Shown one piece after another: positions 1-8,711 of a stretch of DNA of 64,000 bases. The position numbers were made by a program, and so were the translations under genes. The stretch covers positions 1-64,000 of the forward strand of contig NZ_JAZHRR010000001.1 of the NCBI RefSeq assembly GCF_036924515.1, read 5' to 3'. The notes beneath the pieces were generated by a model. That model worked only from the letters and a program-made list of their open reading frames with translations, searched no databases and had not been told where the DNA came from. Within the stretch, counting starts at the first letter, position 1, and each line of letters opens with the position of its first letter. The stretch is from Bradyrhizobium sp. AZCC 1610 (GTDB taxonomy: Bacteria; Pseudomonadota; Alphaproteobacteria; Rhizobiales; Xanthobacteraceae).

Positions 1-1
1 C

Positions 2-1267
2 GGCGCGCTGCAGCCGTACGGCCTCGACAAGACGCTGCGGGTGCAGGAACTGGCGCTGGAGAACAAGCTGCCTTATGTGCAACTGGTCGAAAGCGCCGGC
101 GCCAACCTGCTGCGCTACCGGGTCGAGGATTTTATCCGCGGCGGCAACATCTTTCGCAATCTGGCGCGGCTGTCGGCGGCGGGCCTTCCCGTTGTTACTG
201 TGACGCACGGATCATCGACCGCGGGCGGCGCGTATCAGACTGGATTATCCGATTACATCGTGATGGTGCGTGGCCGCACCCGCGCATTCCTCGCCGGCCC
301 GCCGCTGTTGAAAGCTGCTACGGGTGAGGTCGCAACGGAGGAAGAGCTCGGCGGCGCCGAGATGCACACCTCCATTTCCGGTCTCGGCGACTATCTGGCC
401 GAAGACGATCGCGACGCGCTCCGCATCGCGCGCGACATCATGGCCAATCTGGAATGGGACCGGTCGAAACCGGCGGAAGTAACCTTCAAGCCGCCCCGCT
501 ATGACGCCGAGGAGCTGCTCGGTATCATGCCGATGGACCACAAGCGTCCCGTCGACATGCGCCAGGCCATCGCGCGCTTTGTCGACGATTCCGATTTCAC
601 CGAGTTCGGCGCGAACTATGGTCCCGCCACCGTATGCGGCCACGCTCGCATCGAGGGGCAGGCGATCGGGATCATCACCAACAACGGCCCGCTCGACGTG
701 CCCGGCGCCAACAAGGCGACGCACTTCATCCAGGCTTGCTGCCAGTCGCGCACGCCGATCCTGTATATGAACAACACCACCGGCTACATGGTGGGTAAGG
801 CCTATGAAGAGGCCGGCATGATCAAGCATGGCTCCAAGATGATCCAGGCGGTGACCTCGGCGACCGTGCCGCAGATCACGATCTATTGCGGCGCGTCGTT
901 CGGCGCCGGAAATTACGGCATGTGCGGGCGCGGCTTCCATCCGCGCTTCTGTTTCTCCTGGCCGAACGCCAAGACTGCCGTGATGGGCGGCGAGCAGGCG
1001 GCGGAAACCATGGCGATCGTGACCGAGGCTGCTGCGGTACGGCGCGGCAAGCCGATCGAGAAGGAGAAGCTGGATGCGATGAAGGCGCAGATCACGGGCG
1101 TGTTCGACGGCCAGATGGACGTGTTCTCGACCAGCGCGCGTCTGCTGGACGACGGCGTGATCGATCCTCGCGATACCCGCAGCGTGCTTTCCGAAGTGCT
1201 GGCGATCTGTCGTGAGGCCGAGGCCCGCACGCCCCAGCGCATGCAATTTTCGGTCGCGCGGCCATGA
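2..1267 (+). CDS. Acyl-CoA carboxylase, carboxyltransferase (beta) subunit, 5'-truncated by window edge
   Basis: The reading frame is open from base 2, so the gene starts before the window; about 420 C-terminal residues are visible. They match the carboxyltransferase fold of biotin-dependent acyl-CoA carboxylases, which moves carboxyl from biotin to an acyl-CoA. The second crotonase-like half is clear: GPLDVPGANKATHF, NTTGYMVGKAYEEAGMIKHG, GASFGAGNYGMCGR and VMGGEQAAETM. These are signatures of the methylcrotonyl/geranyl/propionyl-CoA carboxylase beta family. The stop overlaps the start of the biotin subunit gene by ATGA, so the two are co-translated. Substrate (methylcrotonyl-, geranyl-, propionyl-CoA or other) cannot be decided from the sequence. 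Confidence 0.9.
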   Translation, partial: GALQPYGLDKTLRVQELALENKLPYVQLVESAGANLLRYRVEDFIRGGNIFRNLARLSAAGLPVVTVTHGSSTAGGAYQTGLSDYIVMVRGRTRAFLAGPPLLKAATGEVATEEELGGAEMHTSISGLGDYLAEDDRDALRIARDIMANLEWDRSKPAEVTFKPPRYDAEELLGIMPMDHKRPVDMRQAIARFVDDSDFTEFGANYGPATVCGHARIEGQAIGIITNNGPLDVPGANKATHFIQACCQSRTPILYMNNTTGYMVGKAYEEAGMIKHGSKMIQAVTSATVPQITIYCGASFGAGNYGMCGRGFHPRFCFSWPNAKTAVMGGEQAAETMAIVTEAAAVRRGKPIEKEKLDAMKAQITGVFDGQMDVFSTSARLLDDGVIDPRDTRSVLSEVLAICREAEARTPQRMQFSVARP

Positions 1268-3243
1268 GCGGAACTGACGTGAAGCGAACGCCGTTCTTCA
1301 AGGTTCTCGTTGCCAACCGCGGCGAGATCGCGCTGCGGATCATGCGCTCTGCGCGGCGGCTTGGTTATGGCGTGGTCGCAGTCTATTCCGATGCCGACCG
1401 CGATGCGCTGCATGTCCGCGAGGCGGACCAGGCGGTGCGGATCGGCGAGGCGCTGCCGGCGCAATCCTATCTGAAGATCGATGCGATCATCGCCGCCGCG
1501 AAGGCCAGCGGCGCCGGTGCAGTCCATCCCGGTTACGGTTTCCTCGCCGAGAACGAGGACTTTGCGCAGGCCTGCCGCGATGCCGGACTGGTCTTTATCG
1601 GGCCGTCGCCGGAGGCGATCCGGGCGTTGGGCAACAAGGCCGGCGCCAAGGACATCATGCAAAAGGCCGGCGTACCTATCGTGCCCGGCTATCAGGGCGC
1701 GGACCAGAGCGACGCCGTGATGCTGTCGGAAGCCAGGAAGATCGGCTTCCCCGTCATGATCAAGGCGATCGCGGGTGGCGGCGGGCGCGGCATGCGGCTG
1801 GTGGCGGATGCCGCGGCATTTCCGGATGCGCTGCGCAGCGCGAGGTCGGAGACGCAGGGCGCGTTCGGCGATCCCACCGTGATTCTGGAGCGCGCCATCG
1901 TCAATCCCCGCCACATCGAGATCCAGGTGTTTGGCGACCGCTACGGCAACGCCATTCATCTCGGCGAGCGCGATTGCTCGGTGCAGCGCCGGCATCAGAA
2001 GCTGATCGAGGAAGCGCCGTCGCCGAAGGTGACGCCGGAATTGCGGGCGCGGATGGGTGCAGTCGCTGTCGCCGCGGTCCAAGCGATCGGCTACGAGGGC
2101 GCCGGCACGCTGGAATTCCTGCTCGACCCAAGCGGCGAGTTCTATTTCATGGAAATGAACACGCGGCTGCAGGTCGAGCATCCCGTCACCGAGGCGATCA
2201 CCGGGCTCGATCTGGTCGAGCTGCAGTTGCGCATCGCCGCGGGCGAGCCACTTGGCCTCAGGCAGGAAGATATCAGATTCTCCGGCCACGCCATCGAGGT
2301 GCGGTTGTGTTCCGAGGATTCGGACCATGATTTCATGCCGCAGTCGGGCCGGATGGCGCTGTGGCAGATGCCGGACGGCGTCCGCGTCGAGCACGCGCTG
2401 CAATCCGGTTCGGAAATCCCGCCCTACTACGATTCGATGATCGCCAAGATCATCAGCCATGGCGCCGACCGTAACGAGGCCCGGGGCCGGCTGATCTGCG
2501 GACTGGAGCAGACCGCGGCGTTTGGTGTCATCACCAATCAGGGATTTCTGATTTCCTGCCTGCGCCATCCCGACTTTGCCAAGGGCGAAGCGACCACGGC
2601 TTTTATCGGCAATCATCGCGATGAACTGCTGGCACCTCGCGCAAACGACAAGGCGGAGGCCGCGTTGGCCGCCTTGCTGCTCTACGTTACCGATCCGCAC
2701 GCGCCGCCCTGGCGCAGCGGGCGAAGTCTGGCGGCGACGTTTCCGCTGACGATGCGGATCGAGCTTGGCCATGGCGTGCACGAGGTCGACATCGTGCGCG
2801 AGCGCGACGGCGGCTATGTCGCTGCCGTCGATGGCGGCGAGCGGCAGTTCGAGATAGACGAACTCGGCTCCGATACGATCCGGTTCCGTACCGACGGCAT
2901 GATGGTTTCAGCAAAATTCCTGCGCGCCGGCGACCGCCTGCATATCCTGCATCGCGGTGTCACGATTGCCGTTCGCGACCTGACGCTGGCAGCGCCGGTG
3001 TCGGCTGCGGCGGCCGGCGGCGACGGCAAGGTGCGCGCGGCGATGAACGGCCGCGTGGTGGCGCTGCTGGTCAAGCCGGGCGAGCAGGTCGCGCTCGGCC
3101 AGCCTGTGATGACGCTGGAGGCCATGAAGATGGAGCATGTGCATACGGCGGGTGTCGCCGGCACGGTGTTAGCCATCGACGTGGCCGAAGGCGAGCAGGT
3201 GACGACGGGGAAGATTGTAGTTGAGATCGAGGCGGTGGCTTAG
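1264..3243 (+). CDS. Acyl-CoA carboxylase, biotin carboxylase/biotin carrier (alpha) subunit
   Basis: 659 residues. The N-terminal half is a biotin carboxylase: VLVANRGEIALRIMRSARR at the start, the glycine-rich ATP-grasp loop GGGGRGMR near residue 175, and MNTRLQVEHPVTE near residue 300. A middle linker resembles the BT domain that holds the two subunits together. The C-terminus is a biotinyl domain with EAMKMEH, the lysine being the biotinylation site. It carboxylates its own biotin with ATP and bicarbonate, and the beta subunit just upstream uses it. Size and domain order match alpha chains of methylcrotonyl-, geranyl- and propionyl-type carboxylases. The start ATG lies in the ATGA overlap with the upstream gene. 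Confidence 0.92.
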   Translation: MSGTDVKRTPFFKVLVANRGEIALRIMRSARRLGYGVVAVYSDADRDALHVREADQAVRIGEALPAQSYLKIDAIIAAAKASGAGAVHPGYGFLAENEDFAQACRDAGLVFIGPSPEAIRALGNKAGAKDIMQKAGVPIVPGYQGADQSDAVMLSEARKIGFPVMIKAIAGGGGRGMRLVADAAAFPDALRSARSETQGAFGDPTVILERAIVNPRHIEIQVFGDRYGNAIHLGERDCSVQRRHQKLIEEAPSPKVTPELRARMGAVAVAAVQAIGYEGAGTLEFLLDPSGEFYFMEMNTRLQVEHPVTEAITGLDLVELQLRIAAGEPLGLRQEDIRFSGHAIEVRLCSEDSDHDFMPQSGRMALWQMPDGVRVEHALQSGSEIPPYYDSMIAKIISHGADRNEARGRLICGLEQTAAFGVITNQGFLISCLRHPDFAKGEATTAFIGNHRDELLAPRANDKAEAALAALLLYVTDPHAPPWRSGRSLAATFPLTMRIELGHGVHEVDIVRERDGGYVAAVDGGERQFEIDELGSDTIRFRTDGMMVSAKFLRAGDRLHILHRGVTIAVRDLTLAAPVSAAAAGGDGKVRAAMNGRVVALLVKPGEQVALGQPVMTLEAMKMEHVHTAGVAGTVLAIDVAEGEQVTTGKIVVEIEAVA

Positions 3244-3444
3244 CTGCGTAGCAACCATTAAAGCTTCACCCGATCGCCGGTGAGGCTGACGCCGTGCTCA
3301 CCGCCGTCAAGGCGTGGCCTGACGACAGCGTGGCGGTGGAGGGAGCAGAGCGACGGCCATCCTTGACGGCGTCTGCGCGCGACGTCGTCGGAGCGGCAGG
3401 TCGGGACGAAGAAACGGTGCTGCGGTCGAACCAAGAAACCGAAT

Positions 3445-4419
3445 TCATCCGGTCCGGGCGATTACGGCGGTTGGAGGCGGTTCATCTTGCCACAGCGTGC
3501 CGCGGGCCACGACGGTGTTGACGAAGATGAGCAGCTTCCTGGCGCAGGCGATGAGGCAGCGCTTGTGTTCTTTTCCGGCGGCCTTCAGCCGCTTGTAAAG
3601 AGCGATAAGCTGCGGGTTCCAGCGAAAGGATGCCGGCAGCGCGGCGGTATAGAGCGCCCGGCGCAGCCTCTTGCGCCCGCCGTCGATGTGACGAGCGCCG
3701 ACTTGCTCGCCGCTGTCATCGTCATAGGGCGCGAGCCCGGCGAGGGCTGCGGCTTGCTCGCGGCTGAGCTGGCCGATCTCGGGCATGCGCACCAGGATCG
3801 CGACTGCGGTCGGCAGCCCGGCGCCGCCGACGCTGTAGATCAGGTCGAGCCGCTGGGCGAGGTCGCGATGCTCGCGGATCGCGGCCACCAGAGCCTTGAG
3901 TTCGACCCTCGCCCGCTTGGCCAGGCGGGCGATCTCTTCCTTCCAGACCTTCTGGATACGCGGATCTCGGCAGGTCTCGAGCCGGTTCTTGTACAGTTTA
4001 ATATCCTCGCCGATCTGCTCGATCAACGTCAGGTGTTCGGCAAAAGGCTGCAGCCGGGGATCGGGGGCGGGATGGATCTTCTTGACCGCAGCAGTGCAGG
4101 CCGCGATCAGCGCGGCATCGATCTTGTCGTTCTTGGCTCGCTGCAAGTGGAACTTGGCGTAGGCACGCACCTGCGCCGGCTGAAACACCACCACGACAAA
4201 CCGCTTGCGTCGCAACTCGACGACGACCGCTTGTTCATAGCCGCCGCTCGCCTCGATCCCAATGCGCTTGACCTTGTGGCGCCGCAGCCACTCCAATAGC
4301 ACCTTGTGACCTTCCGCCGTGTTCTCGACCTGCAACTGCTCGCAGTTGCCATCGATTGCCACGTCGAGCTTCCGTTTGCCGGTATCGATCCCGGCACAGA
4401 CTGTGATACGCTTAGCCAT
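3445..4419 (-). CDS. IS110-family transposase (DEDD recombinase)
   Basis: 324 residues, full length for the family. The N-terminal RuvC-like DEDD domain has GIDTGKRKLDVAID (D12), IGIEASGGYE (E56) and NDKIDA (D98, D101). The C-terminal transposase_20 part has YSVGGAGLPTAVAIL, ALAGLAPYDDDSGEQ, GGRKRLRRALY and a candidate nucleophile serine near residue 264 in LPASFRWNPQ. No stop or frameshift is seen, so it may be active. The start ATG has a GGGAGGG ribosome-binding site. Known IS110 members move without classical terminal inverted repeats, guided by a non-coding bridge RNA; the roughly 200 bases upstream of this ORF are non-coding and structured. Confidence 0.93.
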   Translation of the reverse strand: MAKRITVCAGIDTGKRKLDVAIDGNCEQLQVENTAEGHKVLLEWLRRHKVKRIGIEASGGYEQAVVVELRRKRFVVVVFQPAQVRAYAKFHLQRAKNDKIDAALIAACTAAVKKIHPAPDPRLQPFAEHLTLIEQIGEDIKLYKNRLETCRDPRIQKVWKEEIARLAKRARVELKALVAAIREHRDLAQRLDLIYSVGGAGLPTAVAILVRMPEIGQLSREQAAALAGLAPYDDDSGEQVGARHIDGGRKRLRRALYTAALPASFRWNPQLIALYKRLKAAGKEHKRCLIACARKLLIFVNTVVARGTLWQDEPPPTAVIARTG

Positions 4420-4429
4420 CTTCGTCGAC

Positions 4430-4610
4430 CCTCCCTTGTGAATGCGAACCTAAAGTTCGTTCAACCATCCGGGTCCCGATGAAGTGCCGACCGCGATCTT
4501 GCTACGACAGACAGCCCTCAAGGCTTCGGTGGGCATCGATCCGATCGATCGGCGGCCCAGCCCGGGTGGCCACCCAGGCTGGGCCATTCCTCACGGAACG
4601 ACGCAAGTAT
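4430..4610 (-). ncRNA. Candidate IS110 bridge RNA region
   Basis: Non-coding bases directly upstream of the IS110 transposase, the place where IS110-group elements encode the bridge (seek) RNA that specifies target and donor. A strong hairpin lies at 4554-4585: two 16-base arms with one mismatch, centred on GGCC. Length and position fit the known arrangement; the RNA itself, its loops and its limits are inference. Promoter and guide loops were not resolved. Confidence 0.3.
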
Positions 4611-4629
4611 AATCTGGTGCGCTAATACA

Positions 4630-4713
4630 AGGGTGGGCAAAGGCGCGCTTGCGCCGTGCCCACCATTTAGCATTCCGCGCGTAATGGTGGGCACGCTGCG
4701 CTTTGCCCACCCT
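4630..4713. repeat. Inverted pair of REP-like palindromic units
   Basis: Two units, each starting or ending GGGTGGGCAAAG and GTGCCCACCATT, face each other as an inverted pair (4631-4667 and 4682-4713). This resembles a repeat commonly scattered through Bradyrhizobium intergenic DNA. It lies between the IS110 element and the 3' end of the peptide-transporter operon, where it could act as a terminator or be the IS target. Confidence 0.7.
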
Positions 4714-4720
4714 ACGAATT

Positions 4721-5713
4721 CTACTCCGGCCGTCCCGTGCCTTCATTCAACCAGCACGCCACCTCGTGCCGTTCGCCGGCTTCCACCAGCGCCGGCCGAT
4801 CCACCTTGCAGCGGTCCATGACATAGCGGCAGCGGGTGTGGAAGGCGCAGCCGGACGGCGGGTTGATCGGGCTGGGCACGTCGCCGTCGACCATGGGCGC
4901 AAGGCGCTTTGCTTTTGGATCGGCGATCGGGACCGATGCCAGCAGCGCTTGCGTATAGGGATGACGCGGGTTCGCAAACAATTCGGCTTTGTCGGCGATC
5001 TCGACGATGCGTCCGAGATACATCACGGCGACGCGGTGACTGATATGGGCGACGACGGCGAGATCATGGGCGATGAACAGGTACGAAAAATCGTTCTTGC
5101 GCTGCAGGTCGATCAACAGGTTGATGACCTGCGCCTGGATCGAGACGTCGAGCGCAGATACCGGCTCGTCGCACACGATCAGGCTTGGTCCGAGCGACAG
5201 CGCCCGTGCGATACAGATGCGCTGCCGCTGTCCGCCGGAGAACTGGTGCGGATAGCTCTTCATCTGATCGGCCCTGAGGCCGACCTGCGCGAACAGTTCG
5301 GCAACCCGTTCCTGTTGCGCCCGGCCGGTGGCAAGGCCGTGGACGCTGAGCGGTTCGCCGACGATATCGCCCGCGGTCATGCGTGGATTGAGCGAGGCGA
5401 ACGGGTCCTGGAACACGATCTGCATCGAGCGCCGATGCGGCCGCATCTCGGACTTGCTCAAACCGGTGATGTCGGTGCCGTTGAGCTTGATGGCGCCGCT
5501 GGACGGCTCCACCAGCCGGAGCACGGTGCGCGCGACCGTCGACTTGCCGCAGCCGGACTCGCCGACCAGCCCGAGCGTCTCGCCCCGGCCGACGGAGAAG
5601 CTGACGCCGTCCACCGCATGCACGGTGCCGACGCGCCGACGCAGGACGCCGCCGCGCACTGCGTAATGCTTGACGAGGTCGGTGACTTCAAGCAGGGGAC
5701 GTTGATCGGTCAT
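4721..5713 (-). CDS. Peptide-type ABC transporter ATP-binding protein (DppF/OppF-like)
   Basis: 330 residues from the ATG at 5713, which overlaps the previous gene's stop (ATGA). Walker A is [12 protein letters not shown], the ABC signature is FSGGQRQRI and Walker B is [12 protein letters not shown]. The C-terminal oligopeptide/dipeptide extension carries [16 protein letters not shown], with the cysteines of the Fe-S-like insert typical of OppF/DppF. It powers uptake through the two permeases encoded upstream in the same operon. The first 11 residues of the longer open frame lie inside the neighbouring gene and are excluded. Last gene of the operon. Confidence 0.92.
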   Translation of the reverse strand: MTDQRPLLEVTDLVKHYAVRGGVLRRRVGTVHAVDGVSFSVGRGETLGLVGESGCGKSTVARTVLRLVEPSSGAIKLNGTDITGLSKSEMRPHRRSMQIVFQDPFASLNPRMTAGDIVGEPLSVHGLATGRAQQERVAELFAQVGLRADQMKSYPHQFSGGQRQRICIARALSLGPSLIVCDEPVSALDVSIQAQVINLLIDLQRKNDFSYLFIAHDLAVVAHISHRVAVMYLGRIVEIADKAELFANPRHPYTQALLASVPIADPKAKRLAPMVDGDVPSPINPPSGCAFHTRCRYVMDRCKVDRPALVEAGERHEVACWLNEGTGRPE

Positions 5714-6723
5714 GGCGCGCCCACCAATTCCGCAGCGCGCCAGCACGCCGCAAAGTGGTCGCCGTCGACTTCCTGCAGCGGCGGGTATTCTGCGCGGCAG
5801 CGATCGATGGCGAGGCTGCAGCGCGGCGCAAAGGCGCAGCCCGGCGGCAGGTTTGTCAGCGACGGCACCATGCCGGGAATCTCGGTCAGTCGCGCATCGG
5901 TCCTCGCGCCGAATGAAATCACCGCCGGCATCGAAGCCATCAGCCCCCGCGTATACGGGTGCCTTGGATTCTCGAACAGGTCCTCCACGGTCGCTTCCTC
6001 GACCTTCCTGCCGGCATACATCACGATAACGCGCTGCGCCGTTTGCGCCACCACGCCGAGATCGTGCGTGATCAGGATCAATCCAGTCCCGAGCGTCTTC
6101 TGCAGATCGACGATCAGCGCCAGGATTTGTGCCTGGATGGTCACGTCGAGCGCCGTGGTTGGTTCGTCAGCGATCAATAGCGTCGGCCGGCACGCCAGCG
6201 CCATTGCGATCATGGCGCGCTGCCGCATGCCGCCGGAGAGCTGATGCGGATATTCGTGCGCCCGGCGTTCCGGCTCGGGGATGCGGACCAGACGCAGCAT
6301 CTCGACCGCCTTCGCCCACGCCTGCTTTGATGTCAGGTCCTGGTGCAGGTGGAGCACTTCCGTGATCTGGTCGCCGATCCGCATGACGGGATTGAGCGAA
6401 GTCATCGGTTCCTGGAAGATCATCGAGATCCGGTTGCCGCGGATATTGCGCATCTCGGCTTCATCGAGCTTGAGCAGGTCGGTCCCTTCCAGCGTTACGG
6501 AGCCGCCGACGACTCGGCCGGGCGGGTCAGGCACCAGCCGCATCACCGACAGCGCGGTCACGCTCTTGCCGCAGCCGGATTCGCCGACGATCGCCAGCGT
6601 CTCGCCGCGGCGGACGCTGAACGAGACGTCGTCGACCGCGCGGAACAATCCCGAATTGGTGAAGAACACCGTCTGCAGGTTCTTTACGTCGAGAACCGTG
6701 TCTTCCTTCTTCGTCTCGGTCAT
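5710..6723 (-). CDS. Peptide-type ABC transporter ATP-binding protein (DppD/OppD-like)
   Basis: 337 residues. The start [16 protein letters not shown] at 6723 overlaps the permease stop (TGATG). Walker A is [13 protein letters not shown], the signature [12 protein letters not shown] and Walker [13 protein letters not shown]. The C-terminal region [21 protein letters not shown] is the oligopeptide-transporter extension. It pairs with the DppF-like subunit to form the two-ATPase motor of a DppBCDF-type importer. A longer frame upstream of 6723 is open by chance and reads through the permease gene. Confidence 0.92.
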   Translation of the reverse strand: MTETKKEDTVLDVKNLQTVFFTNSGLFRAVDDVSFSVRRGETLAIVGESGCGKSVTALSVMRLVPDPPGRVVGGSVTLEGTDLLKLDEAEMRNIRGNRISMIFQEPMTSLNPVMRIGDQITEVLHLHQDLTSKQAWAKAVEMLRLVRIPEPERRAHEYPHQLSGGMRQRAMIAMALACRPTLLIADEPTTALDVTIQAQILALIVDLQKTLGTGLILITHDLGVVAQTAQRVIVMYAGRKVEEATVEDLFENPRHPYTRGLMASMPAVISFGARTDARLTEIPGMVPSLTNLPPGCAFAPRCSLAIDRCRAEYPPLQEVDGDHFAACWRAAELVGAP

Positions 6724-7631
6724 CAGCCGCGCTGCCTCGGGTCGAGGATGTCGCGCAATGCGTCGCCGAACAAATTGGTGCCGAACACCGCGAGGCTGAT
6801 GGCGACGCCGGGGAAGATCACCAGCCATGGCGCGGTGCGGACATATTCCGCCGCCGATTCCGATAGCATCCGTCCCCATGACGGATAGGGCTCGGGAATG
6901 CCGAGGCCGAGGAACGACAGCGAAGCTTCAGTGAGAATGGTGGATCCGAGTTGCGCGGTCGCCAGCACGATCAGCGGCGCCAGCGTGTTGGGCAGAACGT
7001 GGCGGAAAGCGATGCGGGTTTCGCTCATGCCGATCGACTTGGCGGCCTCGACGAACGGTTGCTCGCGCAGCGCCAGCGTATTGGCGCGGATCACGCGGGC
7101 GACCGTTGGGATCAGCGGGATCGCAATCGCAATGATCACGTTCGGCAGCGAGGGGCCCAGCGCCGCCGTCATCACCAGCGCCAGCACCAGCAGCGGCAAG
7201 GCCTGCAGGATATCCGTAATGCGTTGGAACAGCAGATCGACCCAGCCCGACAGATAACCGGATGCGAGACCGACGATGACGCCGATCGACGAGCCCAGCA
7301 ACGTCGAGCCGATGCCGACGGCGAGCGAGATTCGTGCGCCGTGGACGATCCGGCTCCAGACATCCCGGCCGAACGAATCCGTTCCCAGCCAGTGCACTGC
7401 GTCGGGCGCTGCCAACCGGTGAGCGGAATCGACGCTGAGCGGACTGAAGCGGCAGATCAGATCGGCCGATATCGCCACCCAGACGAACATCACCATGATG
7501 AAGAGGCCGATGGTGCCGAGTATGTAGCGTTGCGCGAGGAACGTCAGGCGGCGCCAGCCATGCGTCGAATGGGCGCCGGCCCGTCTCAGTTCGCTATCGA
7601 AGTTGATGGTGGCCAAGCTGCTAATCCCCAT
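6723..7631 (-). CDS. Peptide-type ABC transporter permease (DppC-like)
   Basis: 302 residues with a cytoplasmic N-terminus, a first membrane helix near residues 36-55 ([15 protein letters not shown]), then the typical periplasmic DppC stretch ending [24 protein letters not shown]. The EAA loop region reads [21 protein letters not shown]. It forms the membrane channel with the DppB-like protein. It overlaps the upstream gene by 11 bases and the downstream ATPase gene by two, so translation is coupled. Confidence 0.92.
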   Translation of the reverse strand: MGISSLATINFDSELRRAGAHSTHGWRRLTFLAQRYILGTIGLFIMVMFVWVAISADLICRFSPLSVDSAHRLAAPDAVHWLGTDSFGRDVWSRIVHGARISLAVGIGSTLLGSSIGVIVGLASGYLSGWVDLLFQRITDILQALPLLVLALVMTAALGPSLPNVIIAIAIPLIPTVARVIRANTLALREQPFVEAAKSIGMSETRIAFRHVLPNTLAPLIVLATAQLGSTILTEASLSFLGLGIPEPYPSWGRMLSESAAEYVRTAPWLVIFPGVAISLAVFGTNLFGDALRDILDPRQRG

Positions 7632-8568
7632 ACCGGATGCGCGGATCGATCGCGGCGTAAAGCATGTCGACGGTGAAGTTCGCGACCACCACGACGACGG
7701 CGATCAGCATCACGAGATTCTGGACGATTGGGTAATCGCGCCAGCGCAGCGCCTCGACCAGGAAACGCGCGATGCCGGGGATATTGAATACGGTTTCGGT
7801 GACGATCAGCCCGCCGATCAGGAAGGCCGCCTCGATGCCAATCACGGTGATAACCGGAAGGATGGCATTCTTCAGCGCGTGACGATAATTGACCGAGGAT
7901 TCCGAGGCGCCCTTGGCGCGCGCGGTGCGAATGTAATCCTGCCGCAGGATTTCGAGCATCGAGGAGCGCGTGATGCGCATCGTCAGTGCCGCGCTGCGAA
8001 AGCCGACCGCCATCGCCGGAACCGCATAGATCGCAAAAGCTTCGGTCCAGGTCGCGGGGTTGGGGTTGTAGATCGGCATGCTTCCGAACAGGGAAACCGA
8101 CGCCATCAAAATCAACAGCCCGAGCCAGAAGGACGGCAGCGACAGCCCGCTTAGGCTGACGACGCGCAGGGTATAATCAAGCCGCGAGCCCTGATGCACG
8201 GCGCTGATGACCCCTAAGGGAATGCCGATCGAGGCGGAGAACAGCAGCGCGAGGGCCGCCAGCCGGGCCGTGATCGGAATTCGCGGCAGGATCTCCTCCA
8301 GCGCCGGTTTTTCGGACACATAGGAATAGCCGAGATCGCCGTGCAGCAGCCCGCCGATCCAGTGCAGATACTGCACGTAGATCGGAAGATTGAGGCCCAG
8401 TTCCTTTTCCAGATTGGCCTTGTCGGTGGGATCGACGAAGCCTGCGGCGTCGAACAGGATATCGACGATGTTGCCGGGGACGACGCGCAGCAGCACGAAA
8501 ATGATGATCGAGATCCCGATCAGGGTCACGAGCATCAATACGAGGCGTCGCACGATGTAAGCAAACAC
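7621..8568 (-). CDS. Peptide-type ABC transporter permease (DppB-like)
   Basis: 315 residues starting MFAYIVRRLVLMLVTLIGIS, the usual DppB/OppB opening, with about six membrane helices. The EAA loop is RTARAKGASESSVNYRHALKN. The C-terminus ends [11 protein letters not shown], also characteristic. It follows the binding-protein gene after a 143-base gap that holds a dispersed repeat. Dipeptide, oligopeptide, nickel or sugar-acid substrates are all possible within this family; the substrate is not decided. Confidence 0.92.
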   Translation of the reverse strand: MFAYIVRRLVLMLVTLIGISIIIFVLLRVVPGNIVDILFDAAGFVDPTDKANLEKELGLNLPIYVQYLHWIGGLLHGDLGYSYVSEKPALEEILPRIPITARLAALALLFSASIGIPLGVISAVHQGSRLDYTLRVVSLSGLSLPSFWLGLLILMASVSLFGSMPIYNPNPATWTEAFAIYAVPAMAVGFRSAALTMRITRSSMLEILRQDYIRTARAKGASESSVNYRHALKNAILPVITVIGIEAAFLIGGLIVTETVFNIPGIARFLVEALRWRDYPIVQNLVMLIAVVVVVANFTVDMLYAAIDPRIRYGD

Positions 8569-8589
8569 CTTGTTGCTCTCCCTGACCGG

Positions 8590-8700
8590 CCGGCTAGAGC
8601 CTTCCGGTTCTGATTGAATCAGAACCGGGCTCCAGCTTCTTGTTTTGACGCATTTTCTTCACGCGAACCGGGATCCACTTCGCTCGAAAACGCTATGGTT
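8590..8700. repeat. Dispersed palindromic repeat inside the peptide-transporter operon
   Basis: At 8604-8628 there is a perfect palindrome with 12-base arms (CCGGTTCTGATT) around one central base. It is followed by TTTTGACGCATTTTCTTCACGCGAACCGG-type sequence (split here as TTTTGACGCATTTTC and TTCACGCGAACCGG), which resembles a repeat recurrent in Bradyrhizobium genomes. It separates the binding-protein gene from the permease genes and may stabilise the upstream mRNA. Confidence 0.6.
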
Positions 8701-8711
8701 GCGGCTTGCCG

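Larger units (their letters stand above)
3445..4625 (-). mobile_element. IS110-family insertion sequence (approximate limits)
   Basis: The element contains the intact transposase plus the non-coding stretch before it. The right limit is placed where a palindromic repeat begins near base 4630. The left limit is unknown; part of the 200 non-coding bases between 3244 and 3444 probably belongs to it. IS110 elements lack terminal inverted repeats, so the ends cannot be fixed without an empty-site comparison. Confidence 0.6.

Noticed and set aside
913..2781. A 622-codon open frame on the minus strand
   Set aside because: It lies opposite the two carboxylase genes, whose motifs are unmistakable. 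Its arginine- and histidine-rich translation is typical of the antisense frame in GC-rich DNA.
3244..4620. Terminal inverted repeats of the insertion sequence
   Set aside because: None found, as expected for IS110-family elements.
4703..6244. A 513-codon plus-strand frame across the peptide-transporter ATPase genes
   Set aside because: Antisense shadow of two genes with full ATPase motifs.
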